A stretch of 64,000 nucleotides of DNA, from contig NZ_CP114040.1 of assembly GCF_026965555.1 (NCBI RefSeq), forward strand, positions 8,964,001 through 9,028,000. Direction: 5' to 3'. The stretch comes from Nannocystis punicea (GTDB lineage: Bacteria > Myxococcota_A > Polyangia > Nannocystales > Nannocystaceae). Under the pieces are notes generated by a model, which was not told the origin of the DNA, searched no databases, and saw only the letters and a list, made by a program, of their open reading frames with translations. Positions 8,244 through 17,510 of this stretch are shown here, piece after piece. A program made the position numbers and the translations under genes. Numbering within the stretch: the first letter of the stretch is position 1; the number at the start of each line of letters is the position of its first letter.

Positions 8244-9077
8244 TCACCCGGCGAAGCCTCGCACCGCGGCGACCTCGCGCCACTGCGCCAGCTCGGCGGC
8301 CACGGCGGCGTTCTTGCTCTCGACGCGGGCGAAGGCGTCGGCGCCGACCGGCACGCGCACGGGCGGCTGCTCGGCCGCGACCACCTTCAACATCACCTGC
8401 GCGAGCTGCTTCGGGTCGCCGGGCTGCTCGCCGTCGTGGCCGTCGGCGAACTCCCGCACTGTGCCCACGGTCGCGGCGTAGTCGGCGATCTCGCGCTTCA
8501 CCCGGCCGAGCGAGCCGCCGGCGAGGAACTCGGTGCGGAAGAAGCCGGGCTCGATGACGGTGGCGTGAACGCCGAGCGGCGCGAGCTCCTGCGCGAGGGC
8601 CTCGGTGATGCCCTCGACCGCGAACTTGGTGGCGCAATACAGGCCCCAACCCTGGCCCGAGGCGTAGCCGCCGAGCGAGGACATGTTGAGCACGTGGCCC
8701 GAACGCTGGCGTCGCATGTGCGGCAGGACTGCGCGCGTCACTGCCAGCAGGCCGAACACGTTGGTGCGGAACAGCGCCTCGACCTCGTCGGCGGCGCCTT
8801 CTTCGACGGCGCCGAGGAGGCCGTAGCCGGCGTTGTTGACCAGCACGTCGATGCGACCGAAGCGCTCGACCGCGGCCGCGGCGGCCGCCTGCGCCTGCGC
8901 CTCGTCGCGCACGTCGAGCTTGACGAACATCCGCCGCGGGTGCTCGGCCATCGCCGCGGCCGCCCGCTCCGGGTCGCGCACGGCCGCCACGACGATGTCG
9001 CCGGCCGCCAGCGCCGCCTCGGCGATCTCCAGCCCAAGTCCCCGCGAAGCCCCAGTGATGAACCAAACTTTCGCCAT
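8244..9077 (-). CDS. Short-chain dehydrogenase/reductase (SDR), classical type
   Basis: 277 residues from ATG 9077, preceded by GAGGAG at a good distance. Rossmann motif TGASRGLG near residue 8, NNAGYG near 85, catalytic Ser in MSSLGGYAS and YCATK (Tyr-x-x-x-Lys) are intact. The EPGFFRTEF segment is typical of the short-chain oxidoreductases often annotated as 'oxidoreductase, retinol dehydrogenase-like'. It should be a cytosolic NAD(P)(H)-dependent alcohol/ketone oxidoreductase of unknown substrate. It is divergent from the Tat-SDR gene across a 460 bp spacer containing a palindrome. Confidence 0.92.
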   Translation of the reverse strand: MAKVWFITGASRGLGLEIAEAALAAGDIVVAAVRDPERAAAAMAEHPRRMFVKLDVRDEAQAQAAAAAAVERFGRIDVLVNNAGYGLLGAVEEGAADEVEALFRTNVFGLLAVTRAVLPHMRRQRSGHVLNMSSLGGYASGQGWGLYCATKFAVEGITEALAQELAPLGVHATVIEPGFFRTEFLAGGSLGRVKREIADYAATVGTVREFADGHDGEQPGDPKQLAQVMLKVVAAEQPPVRVPVGADAFARVESKNAAVAAELAQWREVAAVRGFAG

Positions 9078-9539
9078 GATCCTGCTCCTCTTTGCGGCCG
9101 GCGCCCGCCCCGTGCGGGCGCCTCGTTGGCCGCTCACGTCGAGGAATATGGGGGCTTCCCGCGTGAAGAAAAATGGGCTTATCATTCTCGGACTGTGAAT
9201 CAAGGCTTCACAATCGATTCGACCAATCCGGCCCGCCCAGCGCACGAGCTGTCGACATCGGCGGTGCCCCCGAGCGTCCTCCTGGTGGGTCGCGCGACTG
9301 TTCTGCCGCTGGACCGGGCGGGTCTGGTCGGGACTCTCGAGCAAGGTCGTGCAGCAGTGGAGACCGCGGCCGTGCGCTCGTGACAGCGGCGCCCAGCCGC
9401 CGCCGCGCCGCCGTCTGCGCCGCACGCTGCACGCCGCACGCTCGGCCGACCCGGCCGTCGTGCCGCGAGCCGCCGGCGTTCGCCTCTGCCGCGAACTGGC
9501 ACCGCGAGCCGACGGGTCCATCCTTGCGCGCGGAGACGC
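9078..9539. other. 460 bp divergent spacer between two SDR genes
   Basis: The spacer contains an AT-richer patch at about 9140-9230 with the inverted repeat described separately; no gene is recognised. It must hold both promoters. Confidence 0.5.
9194..9212. promoter_or_regulatory. Operator-like inverted repeat
   Basis: TGTGAA and TTCACA form a perfect 6+6 bp inverted repeat separated by 7 bp, in the divergent spacer of two SDR genes. It looks like a dimeric-regulator site. The half-sites resemble CRP boxes, but the spacing is too long (9 bp between TGTGA and TCACA instead of 6). Confidence 0.4.
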
Positions 9540-10556
9540 ATGAAACCGAAGGACAGCGACAGGATCACCCGGCGTCAAATGGTCGGCACGATGGGCGTCG
9601 GGCTCGCGGCGGCCACCGTCGCTGGCTCGGCCCCTGCTACCGCCGCGCCCGCGGGCGCCGGCGAATCCGCGACGACGGCCCGACTGCAGAACCCGACCAC
9701 GCAGTACCCGCGCCCGCCGTTCCCGGCGCAGCAGCAGCCGTGGCCAGGGTTGGCCAGCAAAATGACGCCACGGCCGGACCACGGCGAGATGAGCTACCGC
9801 GGGTCCGGCAGGTTGGCCGGGCGCAAGGCGCTGCTGACCGGCGGCGACTCCGGGATAGGCCGCGCCGCGGCGATCGCCTTCGCGCGCGAGGGTGCCGACG
9901 TCGCCATCAACTATTTGCCGGTCGAGGAGTCGGACGCGCAGGAGGTGATCGCGTTGATCCAGGCCGAGGGGCGCAAGGCCGTCGCTGTCCCCGGGGACAT
10001 CCGCGACGAGGCGTTTTGCAAGCAGCTGGTCGCGGCCGCCGTCGAGCAGCTCGGCGGGCTCGACATCCTGGTCAACAACGCGGCCCGGCAGCAACAGCGC
10101 AAGTCGATCCTCGAGCTGACCACCGAGGACTTCGACGCCACCTTCAAGACCAACGTGTACGCGATGTTCTGGATCACCAAGGCCGCGCTGCCGCACCTGT
10201 CGGCCGGCGCGTCGATCATCAACACGGCGTCGGTCCAGGCCGTCGATCCGTCGGCCCACCTGCTCGACTATGCGCAGACGAAGGCGGCGATCGTCGCCTT
10301 CTCCAAGTCGCTGGCCAAGCAGCTCGCACCGCAGGGGATCCGCGTCAACGCGATCGCGCCCGGGCCGTTCTGGACGCCGCTGCAGCCGAGCGGCGGCCAG
10401 CCTCCGGACAAGCTGGTGAACTTCGGCGGCGACACCCCGCTCGGCCGCCCGGGCCAGCCGGCGGAGATCGCCCCGCTATACGTGCTGCTCGCGTCGGAGG
10501 AGTCCAGCTATTGCACCGGGCAGGTGCTCGGCGCCTCGGGCGGGACCGGAAAGTAG
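9540..10556 (+). CDS. SDR family oxidoreductase with Tat-like leader (YghA/glucose-dehydrogenase-like)
   Basis: 338 residues; ATG 9540 with GGAG just upstream. The N-terminus has the twin-arginine pattern TRRQMVG followed by a hydrophobic stretch and an Ala-rich region (about residues 10-40), then a Pro/Gln-rich linker. From about residue 75 it is an [30 protein letters not shown], catalytic Ser in INTASVQ, DYAQTK (Tyr-x-x-x-Lys), and a C-terminal [14 protein letters not shown]. The linker with [15 protein letters not shown] is characteristic of the YghA/YhxC-type 'SDR family oxidoreductase'. The NAD(P)-binding fold plus a Tat leader suggests folded, cofactor-loaded export. Alternatively the leader may be vestigial. 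Confidence 0.88.
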   Translation: MKPKDSDRITRRQMVGTMGVGLAAATVAGSAPATAAPAGAGESATTARLQNPTTQYPRPPFPAQQQPWPGLASKMTPRPDHGEMSYRGSGRLAGRKALLTGGDSGIGRAAAIAFAREGADVAINYLPVEESDAQEVIALIQAEGRKAVAVPGDIRDEAFCKQLVAAAVEQLGGLDILVNNAARQQQRKSILELTTEDFDATFKTNVYAMFWITKAALPHLSAGASIINTASVQAVDPSAHLLDYAQTKAAIVAFSKSLAKQLAPQGIRVNAIAPGPFWTPLQPSGGQPPDKLVNFGGDTPLGRPGQPAEIAPLYVLLASEESSYCTGQVLGASGGTGK

Positions 10557-11409
10557 TTTTTTAAAAATTTGGCCCGGCGCGAGCCGGCAAGTCCGTCGTC
10601 GGAGGTCTCGGCCGCTCGGTCGTCGACCGCGCGCCCGCCCGGCGAGAGCGGCCGCAGAGCGCGGTGCGAGTCGATCGTCGCGAGCGCCGGGGTCCGCGGA
10701 CTTGAAGGTCTCCTACGAGTGCTCGAGCTCGCCGTTCGATTGCGGGTAGCCGGGTGAGATGCGATCTCGAGGCCGACCCGTGCATCGAGAGGGACACCTC
10801 GGCGCTGGAGGCGGGACACGCGGGTCGCTACATTCACCGAGACAATGAGCCTTCAACGTGCATTCGTACGACCGCGAACGGACGCTTCATCGAGGCCCTC
10901 GATGCGACGGGCCATCATCAGAGCAGCGGACGTCGACCGCGAGCGGCCGCCCGAGAATGCACCCGGCAAAACGGCCGCGACGACGCGATTCTCCCGAGGG
11001 GTCGGCGTCGCCCGCCGTTCATCGGCCGCACATCGGGCGCCGCGGACGATGCGGACTGCGCCACACCTTTCGCGACGCGACCGCCTTCTGCGCGCTCTTG
11101 CAGCTCTCCTCGGCGAGGAAGCGCTGCAAGAGGTCGTCCGGCGCGCCGCGCGAGCGAGCCCACGTCGTTCACGCGCGGGGCCGATGCCCGGCCGAGCGAG
11201 CCCACGTCGTTCACGTGCGGGGCGCGGGCTCACGACGAGCGCGCGCGGGCGTGGGCGAGCGTGGTGACGCGCGCAAGGACGCGGACGAACGTACGTGCGG
11301 CCCGACGGCGACCTGCAGGTCGCGCCGCGGCCCCCGCGCCGGCGACGCCATCGCCGCACCTCGAACGCGCCCCACCGAGCCCGGGTTGGGGTACAAAGCC
11401 GCCCGCACG
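10557..11409. other. 850 bp spacer without a convincing gene
   Basis: Immediately after the SDR stop there is an unusually AT-rich run (TTTTTTAAAAATTT). The rest is GC-rich and noncoding in appearance apart from a 42-bp-period duplication at 11151-11222. On the minus strand a short protein-like stretch (DDLLQRFLAEESCK, about 11060-11145) may be a gene relic, but no start or domain can be assigned. Confidence 0.45.
11151..11222. repeat. Tandem duplication, 30-bp core, 42-bp period
   Basis: Two copies of a 30-bp segment starting CGAGCGAGCCCACGTCGTTC (11151-11180 and 11193-11222) differ at one position (C to T near the end), separated by 12 bp. The minus strand would read VNDVGSL twice, but no gene context supports translation. 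Confidence 0.7.
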
Positions 11410-12711
11410 ATGCCAACCAGCGCACCCAGAGTCGGGATCGACTTCGGCACCTCGAGCTCCGCGCTCGCCCTCGTCGACGCCGAGGGTCGGGTCCGCTTCG
11501 CCCAGCTGCCGACGCTCGGGGTGCTCGGGCCGAGCTGGCGGACGCTGCTGTTCTTCGACCCCGACGATCAGGAGGTCCAGCAGCCGCTCCAGTACACCGC
11601 CGGGGGCGAGGGCATCGAGGCCTACCTCGAGTGCATGGGCGAGGGCCGCCTGCTGCAGTCGTTCAAGACCCACCTGACCACCGAGTCGATGGGTCGCACG
11701 CAGGTCGCCCACCACGCGATCGGGCTCGACGACATGATCGCGCTGTTCCTGCAGCGGCTGCGCGAGCGCGCCGAGCAGCACCTGGGAGTCGCGCTCGACG
11801 CGGCCACGATCGGCCGGCCGGTGCACTTCGCCGGCGGGACCACGCCCGAGGCCGACGCGCTCGCGGCCGAGCGCCTGCTGGCCGCCGCGCGTCGGGCCGG
11901 CTTCCGCGACGCCCGCCTCGAGCTCGAGCCCGTCGGCGCCGCGCATCACTACGAGCGCACGCTGACGCGCCCCGAGCTGGCGCTGGTCGCCGACTTCGGC
12001 GCCGGCACCACCGACTTCTGCCTGATGCGCATGGGCCCGACCGGCCACGGCAGCACGCGCGCGCGCGACATCATCGGCACGGGCGGCGTCGGTGCGGCCG
12101 GCGACGACCTCGACGCCGCCCTCATCGAGCACCTCGTGTGCCCTGCCCTCGGCAAGGGCGACACCTACGTCGAGATGGGCGTCGAGCGCCAGATCCCCGG
12201 CTCCTACTATTATAAATTGGCGCGCTGGCATCACCTGCCGTTCCTCGCCGGCGCCCGCGTGCGCGCCGAGCTCGAGCGCCTGCGCCGCGGCGCGCGGCAC
12301 CCCGAGCGGATCGCCAAGCTCATGCACATCATCGCCACCAACGGCGCGTTCCACCTGCACAAGGCGGTCGAGCGCACCAAGGTCGAGCTGTCGGGCCGCA
12401 AGCAGGCCACCTTCGACTTCAGCGACGGCGAGATCGACATCCACGCCGCCGTGTCGCGCCGCGACTTCGAGCGCTGGATCGCCCCGATCACCGCCTCGAT
12501 CGCGGCCTGCCTCGACGACACCCTCGCCCGCGCCGGCGTGACCGCGGGCGAGGTCGACTGCGTGTTCATGACCGGCGGCACCGCGTTCGTGCCGGTCGTC
12601 CGCGCGCTGTTCGAGGCCCGCTTCGGCGCCGCGAAGCTGCGCAGCGGCGACGAGCTGATGTCGATCGCGTCCGGGCTGGCCCTGCGCGCGGCGGCGCCCG
12701 ACGGGGGTTGA
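11410..12711 (+). CDS. Hsp70/actin-fold ATPase, YegD-like
   Basis: 433 residues from ATG 11410. The phosphate-1 loop is VGIDFGTSSSALALVD at the N-terminus, phosphate-2 is VADFGAGTTDFCLMR near residue 195, and a C-terminal adenosine-type motif is VFMTGGTAFVPVVR. The protein lacks an Hsp70 substrate-binding domain and matches the short Hsp70-like proteins such as E. coli YegD. A cytosolic chaperone-like or scaffold ATPase is expected; the substrate is unknown. The frame is open for 184 codons upstream, but that region is not protein-like and the DFGTSSS motif normally lies close to the start. It converges on the giant kinase gene, with the repeat array between. Confidence 0.85.
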   Translation: MPTSAPRVGIDFGTSSSALALVDAEGRVRFAQLPTLGVLGPSWRTLLFFDPDDQEVQQPLQYTAGGEGIEAYLECMGEGRLLQSFKTHLTTESMGRTQVAHHAIGLDDMIALFLQRLRERAEQHLGVALDAATIGRPVHFAGGTTPEADALAAERLLAAARRAGFRDARLELEPVGAAHHYERTLTRPELALVADFGAGTTDFCLMRMGPTGHGSTRARDIIGTGGVGAAGDDLDAALIEHLVCPALGKGDTYVEMGVERQIPGSYYYKLARWHHLPFLAGARVRAELERLRRGARHPERIAKLMHIIATNGAFHLHKAVERTKVELSGRKQATFDFSDGEIDIHAAVSRRDFERWIAPITASIAACLDDTLARAGVTAGEVDCVFMTGGTAFVPVVRALFEARFGAAKLRSGDELMSIASGLALRAAAPDGG

Positions 12712-12755
12712 CCGCCGGCGTCGCCCGCTGCAGGGTCTATCGGACATGCCCTCCT

Positions 12756-12779
12756 GGACATGTTTAATTGAACATGTCT
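12756..12779. repeat. GGACATGTT...AACATGTC hairpin
   Basis: GGACATGTT (12756-12764), a 6-nt loop TAATTG and AACATGTCT (12771-12779) form an 8-9 bp stem. The same stem with a different 6-nt loop occurs at 53598-53621, again beyond the 3' end of a TPR-kinase gene. It lies 45 bp after the Hsp70-like gene stop and could end both convergent transcripts. Confidence 0.7.
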
Positions 12780-12782
12780 GAT

Positions 12783-13041
12783 GTGACATTCCCGAAGAGA
12801 CATTCTCTGTTCGACCCCCCGTCTCGCCGGGTGTATCGCTGAATTCGCCGCGCCGTTATTTCAGCCGGATGCGCGGCCAGCCGGCCGCGGACGGCGGTCC
12901 GATTGGACATGTCCGAAGAGACATTCTCGGCCCTCCGCCCGGGCTCCGGCCGCTGTCGCTGAAGTCGGCGAGCCGCGGGCATCGTCCTGCCCGGGCAGAC
13001 GTCCGATGGGACATGTCCGAAGAGACATTCTCTCTTCGACC
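12783..13041. repeat. Array of three related 100-125 bp units carrying a decayed kinase 3' end
   Basis: The core GAAGAGACATTCTC occurs at about 12793, 12915 and 13019, in the last two preceded by GGACATGTCC. The first and third units remain alignable for about 110 bp: core, then TTCGACC(C/T)CCG(T/C)CTCGCC, then a segment matching the real kinase 3' end. On the minus strand 12856-12900 would read TAVRGRLAAHPAE against the kinase tail STVRSWLAAHPPK. The array is therefore a degenerate tandem duplication of the kinase 3' end plus its downstream element. Confidence 0.75.
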
Positions 13042-13083
13042 CTCCGCCTCGCCCGGCCTCTCGCGGAACCCGCCGCGCCCGCG

Positions 13084-16000
13084 CTATTTCGGGGGATGCG
13101 CGGCCAGCCAGCTGCGGACGGTGGACTGCTCGGGCAGGTAGGCGGGCCCGAGGCCTTGCAGGACGCGCAGGGCCTGCTCGACGAGCTCGCGATCGACGGG
13201 CCCGAGGACGCCGGACTCCGTCGTGCGGGCGCGGGCGAGGCCGAAGCGGGCGAGCGCGAGCTCGAGGGTGTCGTGGTCGCTCAGCACGCTGTAGATGGCG
13301 ACGGCGCGCTGGAAGTGATCGCGGGCGGCGGCGAGGTCGTTGCGCGCGAGGGCGAGGTCGCCGAGGCGGAGGCGGATCAGGGCCGCCTCGGCGCTCTGGA
13401 CCGTCGAGCCGCGCTCGCGCAGGCTCTGGGCCTGCTGCAGGGCCTTCGCCGCCTCGTCGAGGCGGCCGGCGATCCGGTGGACCTCGGCGATCCGGCGCAG
13501 CGAGTCGGCCAGCAGCGGCGCGCCGGCGGGCAGGCGCGTCTGGCGGATCTCCAGGCCGCGCTGGTACTGCACCAGCGCCGCGTCGGCGTCCCCGGCGCGC
13601 AGCAGCATGTCGCCGTGCAGATCGTCGATCTCGGCGCTGCGCAGCTCGTCGGCGCCGAAGCTCTGCTCGGCGATCCGGTGCACGTGCTCGAAGTGGCGCC
13701 GGGCAGCGGCGAAGTCGCCCCGGCAGGTCGCGACCTTCCCGAGGCCGAGCAGGGCGTTGATGGCCGCGGGGTCGAGCGAGGTCTCGCTCGCGCCCAGCAC
13801 CTGCAAGGCGCGGCGGTAGTGGGCGTCGGCGTCGTTGCAGCGGCGCTGGTCGACCGCCAGGTCGCCCGTGGCCGTGAGCACCCAGTGCAGGTCGGCGGCG
13901 TCGGGCCCGAGCAGCTCGCTCTGCAGGGCCAGCGCGCGCTGGAAGTAACCGGCGGCCTCGCCGAAGCGGTGCAGCCCGGTGAGGCCGATGCCGAGGTTGA
14001 TCGCCAGCAGGGCCACGTGCGGGTGTTTGGGGCCGAGGCTCGACTCGGCGGCGGTGAAGGCGGTCCGTAATTGGCGGACGCCCTCGGGCGCGTCGCCGCC
14101 GCTGAGCAGCACCAGGCCGAGGTTGCCGAGCGCGTACACGACCTGCGGGTGCTCCTCGCCGAGGACCGCCCGGCGGGCCTCGATCGAGGCGACGAAGTAC
14201 TCGCGCGCCGCCGGGAACTCGCCGAGCACCGCGTGGGCGATGCCGAGGTTGTTGAGGTGATCGCCGCGCAGCTCGCGACCCTCGCGGGTCGACTCGACGC
14301 GCGCGACCAGGCCGTCGATCAGCGGGGCGTCGGTGAGGACCTCGCGGCTCTGCTGCAAGCGGGCCGCGCGGACGAAGTCGCGGCGGGTGGCGATGGCCGC
14401 GGCGACGACGTCGTGGCCGCTGGCGAGCGCGACCTGCAGGGCCTCGGTGAGCTCGCGGAGGGCCTCCGGGTGGCGACCGGCCTCGCTGAGCAGGCTGCCG
14501 CGTCGCAGGCCGATCTCGGCGACCAGGGGCGAATAGGCGAGCTCGCCCAGCTCGAGGCCCTCGACCAGGGCGAGGCCCCGGGTGAACTGACCGGCGAGCT
14601 CGTGGGCCTGGGCCTCGGCCAGGACGCCGCGCAGGCCGGCGACGCGGGCGGCGCTGGCGGGGTCGTCGGGCGGCGGGACGGCCTCCGTCAGCGCCCGCGT
14701 GTCGTCGCAGCCGGCCAGCGCGGGCAGGTTGGCGGCGGCGGCCCCCGCGTTGCCGACGACCTCGACGTCGGCGCGCTGGAGGATCGCCACGAACGCGGCC
14801 AGGCTCTCGCGCCGCTGGTCGAGGCACGCGGTCCGCAGGTCGAACAGGCGCGTGGAGGCGCGGCCCTGCTGGTGGGCCCGGCAGGCGTCGACGCGCATGC
14901 CGACGAGCTCGCCGGCGTACGCGTCCAGGCGGGCCTTCACGCGCGTCCACGTGTCCTCGGCGAAGGGCACGCCCGTCTTCAGCAGGCCGTCGCGCGCGGC
15001 GACGGCGGCGGGCGCGTCCCACAGGCCGGCGAGCTCGTTGCCGGCGCCCTCGCAGGCGTCGCCGGTCGGGTAATACGAGGCTGCAGCGAAGCCGGCGGCC
15101 GTGAGCATCCCGGCCATGCCGAGGGTCGCGAACCACGGGGCGCGCCGGCGCTCGAGGGTGCGCTCGAGCTCGGCCAGGAGGGCGGGCATCGACGGGAACC
15201 GGCGCTGCGGATCGACGGCGAGGCCGCGCGTGATGACGTGCAGCACCGCGGCGGGGACGTGGCTGCCCGACGGCGGCTCGCGGACCGCCCCGTGGGTCAC
15301 CGAGTCGGTGAGCGCCAGCAAGCTGCTGGTGTCGAACGGCGAGGCGTCGTAGAGCGCCTCGTAGAGAGTGACGCAGAAGCTGAACTGATCGCTCTTCGCG
15401 GTCGCCGACCCGCCCATGAGCTGCTCGGGGGCCATGTACGCCGGCGTCCCGACGATCGCGCCGGTGAGCGTGATCTGGTGGTCGAGGGAGCTGATCAGCG
15501 TGCTGCGCAGCGCCGGCGCCTCCTCCTCGACCTCGCGGTCGACGGCGCGGGCGAGGCCGAAGTCGAGGACCTTGACCACGCCGTCGCTGCCGACGAGCAC
15601 GTTGGCGGGCTTGAAGTCGCGGTGGACCAGACCGGCGGCGTGGGCCACCGCGAGGCCGCGGCCGGCCTGCAGCAGGGTCTCGACGCGGGCCCGCCACGGC
15701 CGCGCCGCCGTCAGCCAGTTGGCCAGGGTCTGCCCGCGCACGAACTCCATGGCGACGAACACCTCGCCGTCGTGGTAGCCGACCTCGTGGACCGCGACGA
15801 TGTTGGGATGCGAGACCCGGGCCATGGCCTGGGCCTCGCGCAGCAGGCGTTCACGGGCCTGCGGCTCGCGCCGGCTGAAGTCGTTGCGCAGGACCTTGAC
15901 CGCGACCTTGCGGTCGAGCTGGTCGTCGTACGCGGCGTAGACGATGCCCATCGCGCCCTCGCCGAGCCGCTCGAGGATGGTGAAGCGGCCGATGTGGGCC

Positions 16001-16233
16001 AGGAGCGAGGGGATCGCGGCGACGGCCGACGGCGGCGGCTGCTCGCGGCTCGCCGCATCGCCGACCCTCACGGTCGCGGTCATGTCCCGCCCCGCGTGTT
16101 CGAGGGGCCCGCGCGACTCGGGCGGGGCGACCAGAGTGGGCGGGGGCGCGAGGGCGGTTCGATCGAGTGCGGTCTTTGGCGTCGCCATGAAGGGCTGGCG
16201 CCGGCGGGCGCGTCCCGAGGATAAGTGGCGCAT
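13084..16233 (-). CDS. Ser/Thr protein kinase with long TPR tail (giant kinase 1)
   Basis: 1049 residues. The Hanks-type kinase domain spans about 85-355: G-loop GEGAMG (91-96), VAVK Lys about 114, HRDFKPAN (catalytic loop, 204-211), DFG (224-226), YMAPEQ. One transmembrane helix follows (about 367-388, WFATLGMAGMLTAAGF). The extracytoplasmic or C-terminal half holds a Cys-containing region with FDLRTACLDQRR and then many TPRs (NNLGIAHAVLGEFPAAREYF, LGNLGLVLLSGGD and others). HRDFKPAN instead of HRDLKPEN is usual for this myxobacterial kinase-TPR family. Likely a membrane signalling kinase whose TPR part binds partners. The start is at ATG 16233; ATG 16188 (MATPKTALDR) is equally plausible, and neither has a clear Shine-Dalgarno. 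A paralogue lies at 53.6-56.7 kb. Confidence 0.93.
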   Translation of the reverse strand: MRHLSSGRARRRQPFMATPKTALDRTALAPPPTLVAPPESRGPLEHAGRDMTATVRVGDAASREQPPPSAVAAIPSLLAHIGRFTILERLGEGAMGIVYAAYDDQLDRKVAVKVLRNDFSRREPQARERLLREAQAMARVSHPNIVAVHEVGYHDGEVFVAMEFVRGQTLANWLTAARPWRARVETLLQAGRGLAVAHAAGLVHRDFKPANVLVGSDGVVKVLDFGLARAVDREVEEEAPALRSTLISSLDHQITLTGAIVGTPAYMAPEQLMGGSATAKSDQFSFCVTLYEALYDASPFDTSSLLALTDSVTHGAVREPPSGSHVPAAVLHVITRGLAVDPQRRFPSMPALLAELERTLERRRAPWFATLGMAGMLTAAGFAAASYYPTGDACEGAGNELAGLWDAPAAVAARDGLLKTGVPFAEDTWTRVKARLDAYAGELVGMRVDACRAHQQGRASTRLFDLRTACLDQRRESLAAFVAILQRADVEVVGNAGAAAANLPALAGCDDTRALTEAVPPPDDPASAARVAGLRGVLAEAQAHELAGQFTRGLALVEGLELGELAYSPLVAEIGLRRGSLLSEAGRHPEALRELTEALQVALASGHDVVAAAIATRRDFVRAARLQQSREVLTDAPLIDGLVARVESTREGRELRGDHLNNLGIAHAVLGEFPAAREYFVASIEARRAVLGEEHPQVVYALGNLGLVLLSGGDAPEGVRQLRTAFTAAESSLGPKHPHVALLAINLGIGLTGLHRFGEAAGYFQRALALQSELLGPDAADLHWVLTATGDLAVDQRRCNDADAHYRRALQVLGASETSLDPAAINALLGLGKVATCRGDFAAARRHFEHVHRIAEQSFGADELRSAEIDDLHGDMLLRAGDADAALVQYQRGLEIRQTRLPAGAPLLADSLRRIAEVHRIAGRLDEAAKALQQAQSLRERGSTVQSAEAALIRLRLGDLALARNDLAAARDHFQRAVAIYSVLSDHDTLELALARFGLARARTTESGVLGPVDRELVEQALRVLQGLGPAYLPEQSTVRSWLAAHPPK

Positions 16234-16244
16234 GGTTGATGAAT

Positions 16245-16400
16245 CGGCAACGATTTACAGGCAACTCACCGTGTAATGCAGAGAGCATTTTCGCACCCGT
16301 CAAATTCTTCTAAAAATAAAGTTATTTTCAGAAGTTAAACCTAAAATACCCATGAACATAAAGTAACAATTATCCTCTTTCTGCTCAAAAAATATCATCT
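16245..16400. promoter_or_regulatory. AT-rich divergent promoter island
   Basis: A sharply AT-rich stretch (TTCTTCTAAAAATAAAGTTATTTTC, broken here only by base order, and AAAAAATATCATC) lies between the giant kinase and the ADYC lipoprotein, in otherwise very GC-rich DNA. It is the only plausible promoter location for both genes. The two TTCT.../...AGAA arms around 16306-16336 (TTCTAAAAATAAAG and TTTTCAGAA) could form an imperfect inverted repeat. Sigma-factor boxes cannot be assigned with confidence. Confidence 0.45.
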
Positions 16401-16502
16401 TTGAAAGTATTCGAGAAATCGACGTCGGGGCGCCAAATTTCGCTGGCCGGACCCGGAGGAGGCCCCATGCACAGACCACGAGCCCCGATTCGGAGAACCC
16501 CC

Positions 16503-17510
16503 ATGAACGTCCGCGACCTTGTTCCCTTCGTGATCTTGAGCCTCGGTTTCGTGCCCGCCTGTGACGAGCTGGACGAGTTCGACGCCGTCGATGAGGACCT
16601 CGGCGCGGTCATGCTGCGCCCCGGCAGCGGGACCTCCGGCGGCGTGTGGCTGAATACCAGCACGATCGGCGCCACCCCGTTCTCCGAGCTCGACCTCTCG
16701 GGCCAGGTGCACGCGGGGGTCCAGTTCACGGGGGCCCAGCTGCTGCGGCCCGGCAACGCGTGGCTGGACGTCACCAGCGGCGCGGTCAACCAGGGCACGC
16801 TCGAGGCGAAGGTCGGCAGCACGATCTACAAGGGCGCCGACCTGGTCGGCTCGCGCTGGCAGTTCACCCTCTTCAACGCCGACACCGACGGCGACGGCGA
16901 CCACGACGCGGACGACGACCCGGAGGTGCCGGTCGAGATCTGGATCGCCTCGTACCAGCAGATCTCGCCGAAGGAGGCCCACTACACCTTCGAGACCTAC
17001 GACGACGACGGCAACGTCGTCCCGGTGTGCGAGGCCGACGCGGCGGGCAGCCGCGCGATGGTGCCGATCAAGGACATCACGGTGAACGAGGTCACCGGGA
17101 AGATGACCAAGCGCAGCAACACGCTCTACCTCGCGTGTACCTCGGGCGCGGTCGGCAAGGCGGTGCAGTGGGGCTATCGCCCGTGGGAGCGGTCGCTCGA
17201 GGACTTCGAGGTGGCCACCCGCATGGTCCGCGCCGACTACTGCTTCACCGGCCACTCCTTCACCCAGAACGGCACCCACCTGCAGGTCCAGGACCGCTAC
17301 AACATCAACACCTTCCTGCACTCGGACGACGCGACCGAGGCGGTGTGGTCCAAGTCCGGGGTCCGCTGCCTCAACACGCCCCGCAACGCGACCTACACCG
17401 CGCCGCAGGTGCAATGCAACGGCCAGACCCTGCCGACCTGCCCGACCAATACCACCATGACGACCTACTCCGACACCCTGTTCTGGACCAAGATCGACGC
17501 GGCGATCTGA
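16503..17510 (+). CDS. ADYC-motif secreted lipoprotein
   Basis: 335 residues from ATG 16503, with GGAG 7 nt upstream. A signal peptide (NVRDLVPFVILSLGFVPAC) ends at a lipobox-like Cys, so it is probably lipid-anchored. An acidic segment follows (DELDEFDAVDEDLG), then a beta-rich region with a Ca-binding-like DTDGDGDHDADDD stretch. The C-terminal half contains GYRPWE and RADYCFTGHSF, the pattern that names the ADYC domain of myxobacterial surface proteins. The function of that domain is not known to me. It is divergent from the giant kinase across the AT-rich island, so shared regulation is possible. Confidence 0.75.
   Translation: MNVRDLVPFVILSLGFVPACDELDEFDAVDEDLGAVMLRPGSGTSGGVWLNTSTIGATPFSELDLSGQVHAGVQFTGAQLLRPGNAWLDVTSGAVNQGTLEAKVGSTIYKGADLVGSRWQFTLFNADTDGDGDHDADDDPEVPVEIWIASYQQISPKEAHYTFETYDDDGNVVPVCEADAAGSRAMVPIKDITVNEVTGKMTKRSNTLYLACTSGAVGKAVQWGYRPWERSLEDFEVATRMVRADYCFTGHSFTQNGTHLQVQDRYNINTFLHSDDATEAVWSKSGVRCLNTPRNATYTAPQVQCNGQTLPTCPTNTTMTTYSDTLFWTKIDAAI

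Noticed and set aside
9194-9212. TGTGAA/TTCACA as a CRP site
   Set aside because: The TGTGA and TCACA half-sites are 9 bp apart instead of 6; kept only as a generic operator.
12764-15697. 977-codon frame on the same strand as giant kinase 1 but in another frame
   Set aside because: Arg/Pro/Ala-rich shadow of the real kinase-TPR frame; no domain motifs.
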